This document shows positions 23,381 to 33,688 of a stretch of DNA of 64,000 nt, piece by piece. Origin of the DNA: Liolophura sinensis. Lineage: Eukaryota; Mollusca; Polyplacophora; Chitonida; Chitonidae. The notes beneath the pieces were generated by a model. The model was not told the origin of the DNA. It was given only the letters and a program-made list of their open reading frames with translations, and did not search any database. Within the stretch, counting starts at the first letter, position 1, and every line of letters begins with the position of its first letter. The DNA is taken from contig NC_088299.1 in assembly GCF_032854445.1 (NCBI RefSeq), forward strand, positions 16,175,608-16,239,607, written 5' to 3'. The position numbers and the translations under genes are program-made.

Positions 23381-25872
23381 TGATTCGTCCATTCAGTACG
23401 TGATTCATCCACTCAATATTACAATCGTCCATTCCAGATCGGATTCGTCCATTCATTATCTGATCAATCCATTTAGCATTACCATCGTCCAATCAAGATC
23501 TGATTCATCCACTCAACATTACAATCCTCCATTCCAGATCGGATTCGTCCATTCAGTATCTGATTCATCCACTCAACATTACAATCCTCCATTCCACATC
23601 TGATTCGCCCATTCAGTATCTGACTCATGCACTCAACATTACAATCCTCCATTCCAGATCTGATTCGCCCATTCAGTATCTGACTCATGCACTCAACATT
23701 ACAATCGTCCATTCCTGATCTGATTCGTCCATTCAGTATCTGATTCATCAACTCAACATTACAATCCTCCATTCCACATCTGATTCGCCCATTCAGTATC
23801 TGATTCATCCACTCAACATTACAATCCTCCATTCCACATCTGATTCGCCCATTCAGTATCTGATTCATCCACTCAACATTACAACTGTCCATTCCACATC
23901 TGATTCGCCCATTCAGTATCTGATTCATCCACTCAATATTATAATCGTCCATTCCAGATCTGATTCGTCCATTCAGTATCTGATTCATCCACTCAACATT
24001 ACAATCCTCCATTCCTGATCTGATTCGTCCATTCAGTATCTGATTCATCCACTCAACATTACAATCCTCCATTCCAGATCTGATTCGTCCATTCAGTATC
24101 TGATTCATCCACTCAACATTACATTCCTCCATTCCAGATCAGATTCGTCCATTCAGTATCTGATTCATCCACTCAACATTACAATCCTCCATTCCAGATC
24201 TGATTCGTACATTCAGTATCTGATTCATCCACTCAATATTACAATCGTCCATTCCACATCTGATTCGCCCATTCAGTATCTGATTCATCCACTGAACATT
24301 ACAACTGTCCATTCCACATCTGATTCGTCCATTCAGTATCTGATTCATCAACTCAATATTACAATCCTCCATTCCACATCTGATTCGCCCATTCAGTATC
24401 TGATTCATCCACTCAACATTACAATCGTCCATTCCACATCTGATTCGTCCATTCAATATCTGATTCATCCACTCAACATTACAATCCTCCATTCCAGATC
24501 GGATTCGTCCATTCAGTATCTGATTCATCCACTCAACATTGCAATCCTCCATTCCAGATCTGATTCGTCCATTCAGTATCTGATTCATCCACTCAACATT
24601 ACAATCTTCCATTCTACATCTGATTCGCCCATTCAGTATCTGATTCATCCACTCAACATTACAATCCTCCATTCCACATCTGATTCGCCCATTCAGTATC
24701 TGATTCATCCACTCAACATTACAATCCTCCATTCCAGATCGGATTCGTCCATTCAGTATCTGATTCATCCACTCAACATTACAATCCTCCATTCCAGATC
24801 TGATTCGCCCATTCAGTATCTGACTCATGCACTCAACATTACAATCGTCCATTTCACATCTGATTCGCCCATTCAGTATCTGATTCATCAACTCAACATT
24901 ACAATCCTCCATTCCACATCTGATTCGCCCATTCAGTATCTGATTCATCCACTCAACATTACAATCCTCCATTCCAGACCTCATTGGTCCATTCTGTATC
25001 TGATTCATCCACTCAACATTACAATCCTCCATTCCAGATCTGATTCGCCCATTCAGTATCTGACTCATGCACTCAACATTACAATCGTCCATTCCTGATC
25101 TGATTCGTCCATTCAGTATCTGATTCATCCACTCAACATTACAATCCTCCATTCCACATCTGATTCGCCCATTCAGTATCTGATTCATCCACTCAACATT
25201 ACAATCCTCCATTCCACATCTGATTCGCCCATTCAGTATCTGATTCATCAACTCAACATTACAATCGTCCATTCCACATCTGATTCGTCCATTCAGTTTC
25301 TGATTCATCAACTCAACATTACAATCGTCCATTCCACATCTGATTCGTCCATTCAGTATCTGATTCATCCACTCAACATTACAATCGTCCATTCCACATC
25401 TGATTCGCCCATTCAGTATCTGATTCATCCACTCAACATTACAATCGTCCATTCCACATCTGATTTGTCCATTCATTATCTGATCGATCCATTTAACATT
25501 GCCATCGTCCAAACAAGATCTGATTAATCCACTCAACATTACAATCCTCCATTCCAGACCTCATTGGTCCATTCAGTATCTGATTCATCCACTCAACATT
25601 ACATTCCTCCATTCCACATCTGATTCGCCCATTCAGTATCTGATTCATCCACTCAACATTACAACTGCCCATACCACATCTGATTTGTCCATTCATTATC
25701 TGATTGATCCATTTAGCATTACCATCGTCCAAACAAGATCTGATTCATCCACTCAACATTACAATCGTCCATTCCAGACCTCATTCGTCCATTCAGTATC
25801 TGATCGATCCATTTAACATTGCCATCGTCCAATCAAGATCTGATTCATCCATTCAACATTACAATCGTCCCT
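23381..25872. repeat. 60-bp minisatellite, about 41 copies
   Basis: Consensus parts: tgattcatccactcaac, attacaatcctccattcc, agatctgattcgtcc, attcagtatc. Period is 60 bp with few indels. Because 60 is a multiple of 3 and the unit lacks stops, one minus-strand frame is open almost throughout (20-residue unit, ...DCNVEWMNQILNGRIR...). It is broken by a substitution making TGA near 24139. Variation among units is mostly missense in that frame (EWMNQ/ECMSQ/ELMNQ; CGM/SGM), which argues against coding. Edge units are more diverged, and a variant with 'tgatcgatccatttaacatt' recurs near 23460, 25490, 25700 and 25810. Confidence 0.97.
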
Positions 25873-25879
25873 ACAACTC

Positions 25880-26220
25880 ACACCAACCTCAATGGTGGCA
25901 GGTTCCTGTGTCATTGCGCCGTGCTGGGGTGGTAACCCCGGCCCTCGGTCACGGTGATCATCTGTCAACGATAAATCTTAGGCATAATCGGGGAGTTTCG
26001 ATTTCGAACTCTTTTATCGATAAAGGTAGAAAAAGTCCAATTTTATCATGTGACCTGTCAAAAATGATGATACACAATCCAGACGACGTTAACACATCAG
26101 CCATGTATAATAAATAGCAACAACACAGCACAGCAAACGGCAAGCCTGATGATCCGCGTTGGACAACAACCGCCTTGGCTGAAATCCATAACTGCACGGA
26201 CCCAAGTTGCACGTGTCACT
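25880..26220. other. No gene recognised
   Basis: Unique-looking sequence after the 60-bp array, with overlapping short ORFs on both strands and no recognisable motif. Confidence 0.35.
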
Positions 26221-26442
26221 GATAGACCCGAGTGCCTGAGTAACCCGAGTGCCTGAGTAACCCGAGTACCTGAGTAAGAACTAATGTGATTGGGCGAAAT
26301 AGCCAGGTTTGTAAGATCCGATATGGTTGAGTCCAACAATTTGCGGTCAAGCCATGGTGATTGTGGCATTTGATTGGTAGAATGGTGCCCTTCCATGCTT
26401 TGTTTGTAAGATATGATCTGATTGAGTGCAACAATTTGCGGG
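26221..26442. repeat. Short direct repeats (16 bp x 3, and a 38-bp pair)
   Basis: At 26225-26276, 'gagt(g/a)cctgagtaaccc' repeats three times. At about 26307-26345 and 26404-26442, a 38-bp segment (ttgtaagat..gat.tg, gttgagt.caacaatttgcgg) repeats with about 85% identity. Confidence 0.8.
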
Positions 26443-26761
26443 ATATCCATACTCCCAGTCACCATGGGTGTACATCCGCAAATAACGCGGGATTTCACGA
26501 CATTTTCGCGGTGGTTTTGTTTGGTAGTTTTTAGTGACTTCGTGACAAGCACCGTCCTGTAACATGGTTATAATATTTGTGATTTGTATGGAACATTCTC
26601 GACCATAATGCCATTGTTGTACCTAGAATTCGCGCGAGTGCCCCAAAGGGATGACACAACATATACGGGGTGCTGCAAACCTGAGGTTGCTGTCCATTAT
26701 GAGTCGTTGACCCATTCTCAGACGCTCATTATGAAAAGCCGATCCATCAAAGAGTTTAAAC

Positions 26762-26789
26762 TGACGTCATAAAATTCAAACTGACGTCA
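26762..26789. promoter_or_regulatory. Paired CRE palindromes
   Basis: Two perfect TGACGTCA palindromes at 26762-26769 and 26782-26789, each inside the same 14-bp context (aaactgacgtcata), 20 bp apart (about two helical turns). Known: CREB/ATF-type bZIP dimers bind this octamer. No promoter or gene start is visible nearby, so function is a guess. Confidence 0.4.
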
Positions 26790-26984
26790 TAAACAGCGAC
26801 CCCAGTTATATGTGACATATGTGCACTTAAAAGCAGAAAATTTACATGCGGTCACATGTAATAGAGAGTTAGGTCTACATACAATCAATTATTACATACA
26901 TACAAATTATGTAACAATCATAAACCGAGTTGAGACCGTGACAAATCCGTAGTTTAAGTGCACACTAATTAAATTTAAATTTTT

Positions 26985-27065
26985 TTAATATTTATTTGAT
27001 CGATGTTTAACACCGTACTCACGAATATTTACTTATACGATCTTGGCCAGCATTATGGTGGGAAG
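26985..27065 (-). mobile_element. SINE-1 tail-side fragment
   Basis: Contains '(ttta)n..gatgtttaacaccgtactcacgaatattt' (diverged) and 'cagcattatggtggga', then breaks off. Confidence 0.75.
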
Positions 27066-27334
27066 TATAAACATTTTTTCAATATTTTTACATGATCCGT
27101 TTGTTTTGAGGCCGTACATGTTCACACAGTTCTGTTTTTTGTTGTTGTTTTTTTTTTTGTTTTGTTTTGTTTTTGTTTATGTTTTTTTGGTTTGGAGAAC
27201 CGGAGAGTCTAGAGTCTAGAGTCATCCAGTGGCCTCCGTCAGGTACCCGACAACCATCCTGACTTAAAGCCACAGTCACCAGTGCCTTAGTCGTCTGAGC
27301 TAGCGAGGGTCCCTTTATTCAACAATAAAACAAA

Positions 27335-27520
27335 CTTCGACATTATTTCACTTAAACGCCAGCATTATGGTTGGAGGATACAAGGCAGAGCCCCGGGGAA
27401 ACACACGACCATCAGCAGTTTGTCTGAAGAACTCCCCGTGTACGACCGGAGAGGAATACAGCATGGGCTGCACTTGGACTCAAGTATTGGTAAGATCCTG
27501 CTGGGCTAGTGTGCTACGCT
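27335..27520 (-). mobile_element. SINE-1 copy, diverged
   Basis: Contains 'gccagcattatggttggagg', 'gagccccggggaaacacacg', 'accatcagcag.ttg', 'gtacgaccggagagg' and the head-side 'gctgggctagtgtgctacgc'. Confidence 0.85.
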
Positions 27521-27524
27521 AACA

Positions 27525-28021
27525 CTAGGTAATCAATTCTGACATGAAGTTCAAGACACAGCCCTCAACTGGAGCAGTATATGGATTACCATCCGCTCGG
27601 TTCTTATCATTTAAGTCTTCCTGCTCTAGAACGTCAGAGTTGCTGTCGAGGCCTTGAAGGAAGGATAAGGCGGTGACAATACTATAATTTGAGGACTGAG
27701 CGGAAAATAACAGCGAAGGAATAACCACAATATAAGTTTTAGGAAGCAAAATGTCCAGGATAAATTATTCTGTTCTTTTAAAGGTATATATGTGACCTTA
27801 GATGGTTCATTCATACGTGTACTATGCCAATGTCTCGGGATCGAATCCAGCTCTCGTTAGTTAACTGCGATGGAGCCTTAACTCCATTGATTTGAGCAGT
27901 CTGATTTCCTCCACCCGCGAAAACTTCTTGAGTTCATTGTTTAACACCAATTCAACAAACAATTTTTCTATGAACAGTTAGGGGTTAGTCAGCCAGTTGG
28001 TTAGCGCCATATTCCCACAGC
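27525..28021. other. Intergenic with a tRNA-like SINE relic
   Basis: Around 27835-27880 a B-box-like 'gggatcgaatccagctc' with a downstream 'cctccacccgcgaaaact' looks like the start of another diverged tRNA-derived SINE on the plus strand. Nothing else is recognised. Confidence 0.35.
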
Positions 28022-28468
28022 CTTACTACATGGTGCTATACTGACGACAAGGGTTAGTCAGGGACAGATCCCCCCTATAATCTTGGAACTATGTGACTCA
28101 AGCATCAGCCCGGAGTAAGACATTTTACCCAAGGGTATCGCGCGGATACTGCCTAAGTTTGATTCTGTTAGCGAGTGTACTGGGTATTTACTGTGATTTG
28201 TTCGCCCTTAGACTCGGACTGAATGCGTCTTTTGACCCGGGTGACATCGATCAGCTTGTAGAAGAAGACATCGCGCATGTGAGTCTCAGTTATCACCTCC
28301 TCTCCACTAACCCAGTCTTCCTGAGGGTGGAGCCCGCCGACCCAAACATTGCTGAAGTTCGAAAGGTTTTCACTCTAACCCCAACAAATGACAGTATCAG
28401 CAACAACAACAGCCTAGAAGTAATCAAAGTGAAAGGCGGAGTTGCGCATGATGGATGATGGATGCGCA
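28022..28468 (+). pseudogene. Decayed partial copy of SLC10-family exon 1
   Basis: About 90% identical to 59236-59790, including upstream non-coding sequence, so it is a DNA-level duplication and not a processed copy. Breaks: the ATG at 28091 is followed directly by TGA (TGG in the intact gene). One base is then lost in the CCCGGC segment. Six bases are missing near 28356. About 117 bp are deleted after GTGAAAGGC. Exon 1 ends prematurely at GVAHDG, and the membrane segment and splice donor are absent. Exon 2 and exon 3 equivalents are not found. It cannot make the transporter. Confidence 0.9.
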
Positions 28469-28479
28469 TGATCTTTTAT

Positions 28480-28686
28480 TTATTTATTTTGATCGAATAC
28501 TGCCTACTGTCATACACAAGAATATTTCACTTTCATGACTGTAGTCAGGTGTACAGATGTTAGAAGGAAAACGGAATACCGAGGCTAAGTAACGTAAACG
28601 GAATACCGAGGCTGAGTCACGAAAACGGAGTACCGAGGCTGAGTCACGAAAACGGAGTACCGAGGCTGAGTCACGTAAACGGAATA
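28480..28686. repeat. Duplicated SINE-like segment with start of 23-bp minisatellite
   Basis: 28490-28580 matches 60195-60285 ('atacacaagaatatttcact', 'tcatgac.gtagtca'). From about 28570, 23-24-bp units of the type acggaataccgaggctgagtcacg begin and are interrupted at 28686 by the LINE. The same array resumes at 31090. Confidence 0.85.
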
Positions 28687-31089
28687 TGAGTAAGTGAGTG
28701 AAAGTTTTAACGTCGCTTTCAACAATATTTCAGTTTTATCGCGACAATAAAACGTCAAGTAGTCGATATACTACGGATAATTCATTTACTAGTCAGTCAA
28801 AAAAGGATATCAGAAGTCACATAACAAACACAGACGGTAGTTTAAAATCACAGCTTTCCTGCCATACCAATGGTAGAGAGAAAATCAAAAATAGTATCTC
28901 TTTCTACAGAATTGAAAAGTTCTGCAAGAGAGCTCACGTGATAAAAGAGATCTTGTGCAGGAGCAAAGTCGCCACAGTCAAGCAATATGTGCTTGACGTG
29001 TGTGACCGCTAGGACACCTCCTCAAAATGCAAGAGCGTAGACGATGCCGTGAAAGGGAAGGTGCTGGACCAACAAACTGACGAATATCATGCAGTTTGTT
29101 GGTTGTCTGGTCATCCCATTGAGCCTGAAACAAGCGCCTGATATAGGAGCAAATAAGTGAACGCAAGTCCGAATATGGAACGTCAGTTTGGGTAGTAACG
29201 GAATGCAGAGCCGCCTTAGCGTCTTCATCTGCAGCAGTATTCCCTGGGATACCCATATGCCCGGATACCCAACAAAAGACAATGATAAAATCGTCATTAA
29301 GTTGTTTGAACAGCTCCCTGATAGACAGAATGTCTGGATGTACAGGCGGACTAGCCCGAATTGCCTGGAGGCAGGAAAGGGAGTCAGCGCAGATGAGAAA
29401 TCTGCTACCTCCGAACTCTGGGATGGACCGGAGTGCGCACAAAATTGCCTTGGCTTCCGCAGTAAATACAGAACAGGAATTTGGAAACCGAGTTGAAATG
29501 GTTCTGGGCCCAAGGACAACGGCAGAAGCCACCCCATCATCATCCTTGGGACCGTCAGTGAATATACGGTGATAAAATGGATACTTTGAACACATATTAC
29601 TACTCCTGTTGGTATACTAGAGGGTTGGTGGAAGATTTCTCCAGGGAGGAGAGCGAGGTATCAACCTGAGGCTCAGGATATAACCACGGTGGATCTTCCT
29701 TTATGCGTATGGGGGCGATAGTATCCAGCCCAAGTCCAGCTGTTTGCACAAGCTCCTGGATGCGGACACCTAGTGGAGGAACAATGGATGGCCTCTGAGC
29801 ATATAAGTCTTCAAATTCCGGATGGAAGACACAATCAAAGGCTGGGTTGGATGGATTGGCTCTAAGCTTGGTGATATACTGTAAGGATAGTTTAGTTCTT
29901 CGAAGCTTCAGGGGAGGCTCGTTTGCCTCAACATACACTCTCCACAGGAGAGGTGCGGAAAGCACCTAAACACAACCGTAAGGCCTGATGATGTACAGTG
30001 TTGAGTTTCTTCAATTGGGAATGTAACACACCTCCATAAACACTGCAGGCATAGTCTAGCTTAGAACGAATCAGTGCTCGATAGAGCTGAAGTAGGGTTT
30101 CATGATCCCCTCCCCATCGAGCACTAGAGACAACCTTCAAAATATCAAGCGCCTTTAGGCATTAGGCTCTAAGATAATTAATGTGAGATTTAAATGTAAG
30201 GTGCTTATCGAAGATCACCCTGAGGAATTTTGCCTTCGGCACAACCTTGATGGGGGACCCATCTAAAAATACCTTGGGGCCTTCATGGGGTAAGTACTTC
30301 CGACAAAAGTTTACACAGTTAGTCTTCGACTTGGAGAACTTAAATCAGTTCTCCAGTGCCCAGGCATGGATTTTGTTAAGGCAAAGCTGCAAGTGTCTCT
30401 CAATAGTGTGCAGACCTTTGCCTCGACAAGAGATACCAAGATCGTCCACAAAAAGGGACGCATTCATACTAGGAGATAAAACTCTGGCAAGGCTATTAAT
30501 CTTAATGCTAAAGAGAGTAACTGATAAAATGCTGCCTTGAGGAACCCCCTGATCTTGTTCAAAGTAGTCAGATAGGGTAGCCCCAACCCGAACTTGGAAG
30601 TGTCGATGGTCTAAGAATTTACGAATAAAGTCAGGAAGCTGACCTCTAAGTCCAAATCCATGCATATCTTTCATAATGCCATATTTCAGAGTAGTGTCAT
30701 ATGTCTTTTCCAGATCAAAAAAGACAGATACGACATGGTCACGATTAACGATACCGTTCATAATAAAGGATTCTAGACGAACAAGATGATCAACAGTACT
30801 GCGATTCTTTCGAAATTCACATTGAATGTCGCTTATCAACTCGTTAGTCTCCAAAAACCAGACTAAGCGATCGTTAATCATCCTCTCCATAGTCTTGCAT
30901 ACACAACTGGCTAAGGAAATAGGACGATAGTTATTTGGATCGGTAGAATCCTTTCCGGGCTTTGGGATGGGGACAATAATAGCGTTTTGCCATGAAACAG
31001 AAAAATTCCCGGAAATCCAAATGGTATTAAAAATTTGAAGAAGCACCCTCAAGGAAGATTCTGGAAGGTGTCGTAAAAGCTGATAGTGG
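28687..31089 (-). mobile_element. 5'-truncated, decayed LINE (I/Nimb-like: reverse transcriptase + RNase H)
   Basis: Read on the minus strand. From 31089 to 30345 there is a reverse transcriptase with recognisable blocks: PIPKPGKD, NNYRPISLAS, FFDLEKTYDTT, QGVPQGSIL and a catalytic F-V-D-D. A stop follows. Thumb-region sequence continues to about 29930 in the same frame, then shifts frame to 29600, then again to an RNase H domain (29595-28978). That domain has its acidic positions visible in FTDG, FTAEAKAI, CADS and GHMGIPGNTAAD. The endonuclease and most of ORF2's N-terminus are missing, as expected for 5' truncation. The 3' end (28687-28745) carries a tail shared with SINE-2. Inactive. The combination of RT and a C-terminal RNase H points to the I superfamily. 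Confidence 0.88.
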
Positions 31090-31620
31090 ATATCACGTAA
31101 ACAGAATACCGAGGCTGAGTCGCGTAAACGGAATACCGAGGCTGAGTCACGTAAGCGGAATACCGAGGCTGAGTCACGTAAGCGGAATACCGAGGCTGAG
31201 CCACGTAAACGGAATACCAAGGCTGAGTCACGTAAACGGAATACCGAGGCTGAGTCACGTAAGCGGAATACCAAGGCTGAGTCACGTAAGCGGAATACCG
31301 AGGCTGAGTCACGTAAACGGAATACCAAGGCTGAGTCACGTAAGCGGAATACAGAGGCTGTCACGAAAACGGAATACCGAGGATGAGTCACGTAAACGGA
31401 ATACCAAGGCTGAGTCACGTAAGCGGAATACCGATGCTGTCACGAAAACGGAATACCGAGGCTCAGTCACGTAAACGGAATACCGAGGCTCAGTCACGCA
31501 AATGGAATACCACGGCTGAGTCACGTAAGCGGAATACCGATGCTGTCGCGAAAACGGAGTACCGAGGCTGAGTCACGTAAACGGAATACCGAGGCTCAGT
31601 CACGTAAGCGGAAAACCTTT
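31090..31620. repeat. 23-bp minisatellite (SINE-internal unit), about 22 copies
   Basis: Units of acggaataccgaggctgagtcacgtaa(a/g)c type. It continues the array that starts at 28570 on the other side of the LINE. The corresponding place in the intact SLC10 intron (60275-60325) has only about two diverged units. Confidence 0.95.
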
Positions 31621-31639
31621 CCATTTTCCTTCTGGACTG

Positions 31640-32204
31640 TGACTTAGCCTTGGCCCAGAATGGGAACAGAATACCGGGCTAAGTCACGTCAGCGGAATAC
31701 TGAGGTCCAGTCATGGTCCAACGCGAGCTACCTTAATTCTACCCCGCAACATCAACCTAACCAGCCAGAGCTGGGATCGAACTTTAGTGGTTCGGGAAAC
31801 ATCGATAATAACGCTGTAAGCGACTGAACTATGAAAGGTCCATTTAAATATTAAGAAGATAGTCTATATTACCGTTTTTTGATCTAATGGTTGGTCTGTC
31901 CCAATGGCGAGGTGTGTATATAGTACTACCTCACTGGAACGCCATAGGTATATAGTGCTACCTCACTGGAGCGCCATGCCTAACACATGAAAGGACGATA
32001 CAGTGCATGTGTCGCTCTCTACGCTCACTTTACCTCATTTCAACCACGAGCAAATTTTGTTCGGAAAACTTGAACAATGCCGGAGTCACAGGGGTTACCC
32101 TGATGGGGAACCTGAATATTTCCTCTAGGCATTCCTATTTCCTCCAAATTTGATTTGATTAGCGAATATTGATTTTGTGTCAAAATGTCACCAGTATAAT
32201 CAGT
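31640..32204 (+). pseudogene. Rest of the SLC10 locus duplication (intron sequence only)
   Basis: Collinear with 60310-60790 and then with a short piece at 61370-61430 ('gatttgattagcgaatattg', 'aaaatgtcaccagt'). Exon 2 (60930-61101) is missing from this copy. It contains the same tRNA-like SINE head (minus strand, B-box gatcccagctctgg) as the intact intron, and a local 30-bp duplication 'gtatatagt(a/g)ctacctcactgga'. Confidence 0.85.
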
Positions 32205-33040
32205 ATGTGTGAAACATAGCACACACGTCTCCTGGAGGAACCCTCCTACTGTGTGAAACATAAACCACCCGTCTGCTGGAGGAACCCTCCTGCTGTGTGA
32301 AACATAACACACACGTCTGCTGAAGGAACCCTCCCACAGCATGAAACGTAAAAGAATGTCTGCTTGAGGAACCCTCCTGCTCTGTAAAACATAACACACA
32401 CGTCTGCTGGAGGAACCCTCCTGCTGTGTGAAACATAAAACACACGTTTGCTTGAGGAATCCTCACACTGCATGAAACATAAAACACACTTCTGCTCGAC
32501 GCACCCTCTCACTGTGTGAAACATAAAACACACGTCTGCTCGACGCACCCTCTTACTGCTTGAAACATAAAATACACGTCTGATTGAGCAACCTTCCTAC
32601 TGTGTGAAACATAAAACACACATTTGCTTGAGAAACCCTCCTACTGTATGAAACATAAAAAACACGCTTGCTTGAAGAAGCTTCCTACTGTGTGAAACAT
32701 AAGACACACGTTTGCTTGAGGAATCCTCCCACTGCGTGAAACACAAAACACACGTATGCTTAAAGAAGCTTCCTGCTGTGTGGAACACACACACACGTGT
32801 GTTTGAAGTACCCCTTCTGCTGTGTGAAACATAGACCACATGTCTGCTTGCAGAACCTTCCTACAGTGTGAAACATAAAACACATGTCTGCTTTAAGGAC
32901 TCTCCCACTGGGTGAAACATAAATCACACGTCTGCTTGAAGAACCCTCCTTCTGTGTGAGGCATAAAACACACGTCCATATGAGAAACTCTTCTACTGCG
33001 TGAAACAAAACACACGTTTGCTTGAAGAACCCTCCTGCTG
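32205..33040. repeat. Minisatellite, about 44 bp unit, about 19 copies
   Basis: Unit core: tgtgtgaaacataaaacac, acgtctgcttgaggaaccct. The 44-bp period is not a multiple of 3, so the open frames on the minus strand cycle through all three frames and are not genes. Confidence 0.95.
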
Positions 33041-33042
33041 TG

Positions 33043-33560
33043 TGTTGTCAGTTATGATGGAGATGTACACCCGTATCTCTGATGTTGTCAGTTAAGGTCA
33101 AGTTGTATAGTCGTATCTCAGAAGTTGTTAGTCATGGTAAGATGTACAGCCGTATATCAGATGTCAGTTATAGTACGGATGTCAGCCATGGTAGAGAATT
33201 ACAGTCGAGTCCCGGATGCTGTTAGTGATGGTGGAGATATACTGCCGCATCTGAGACGTTGTCAGTTATGGTAGATATATACAGCCATATGTCAGATGTC
33301 AGCTATGGTAAGATGAGGTGTACTGCAGTATCTCAGATGTTGTCAGTTATGACGGAGATGTACAGTCGTATCTCAGATTTCCCAGTTATGGTAGATATGT
33401 ACTGCCGTATCTCACATGTTGTCAGTCATGGTACATATGTGCAGTCGTCTCTCAATTGTTGTCAGTTATGGTAGAGATGTAGTGTCGTATCTCAGATGTA
33501 TTCATATATGGTGAAGATGTACAGCCGTATCTCACATGTCCGTTAGAGATGTAGTTTCGA
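33043..33560. repeat. Minisatellite, about 40 bp unit, about 12 copies
   Basis: Unit core: tgttgtcagttatggtagag, atgtacagccgtatctcaga. It starts directly after the 44-bp array and stops about 50 bp short of the CNT stop codon, so it lies in or next to the CNT 3' UTR. Confidence 0.92.
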
Positions 33561-33608
33561 TGCTGTCAGATGTCGCAGATATGGTCATATCTTCAATCAT
33601 CTTGTCAT

Positions 33609-33688
33609 TTATGGCATCGTTGAGTTTAAAGTGTAAGTGGCATTTCCACCGTACCCCATGATATCCGTTTGGTCGTGATACAGCATTC
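33609..33688 (-). CDS. SLC28: CNT exon 10 (C-terminus and stop)
   Basis: Acceptor atattttaacag at 33688, then 26 codons including TAA at 33609. Short polar tail with an N-glycosylation-type sequon (GNATYTLNSTMP). No AATAAA is visible within the next 100 bp; minisatellites follow. Confidence 0.92.

Noticed and set aside
23479..25732. Minus-strand 20-residue-repeat protein (NGRIRCGMEDCNVEWMNQIL type)
   Set aside because: Frame is open only because the unit is 60 bp without stops; unit differences are largely missense, one copy has TGA, and there is no signal, start context or unique flank.
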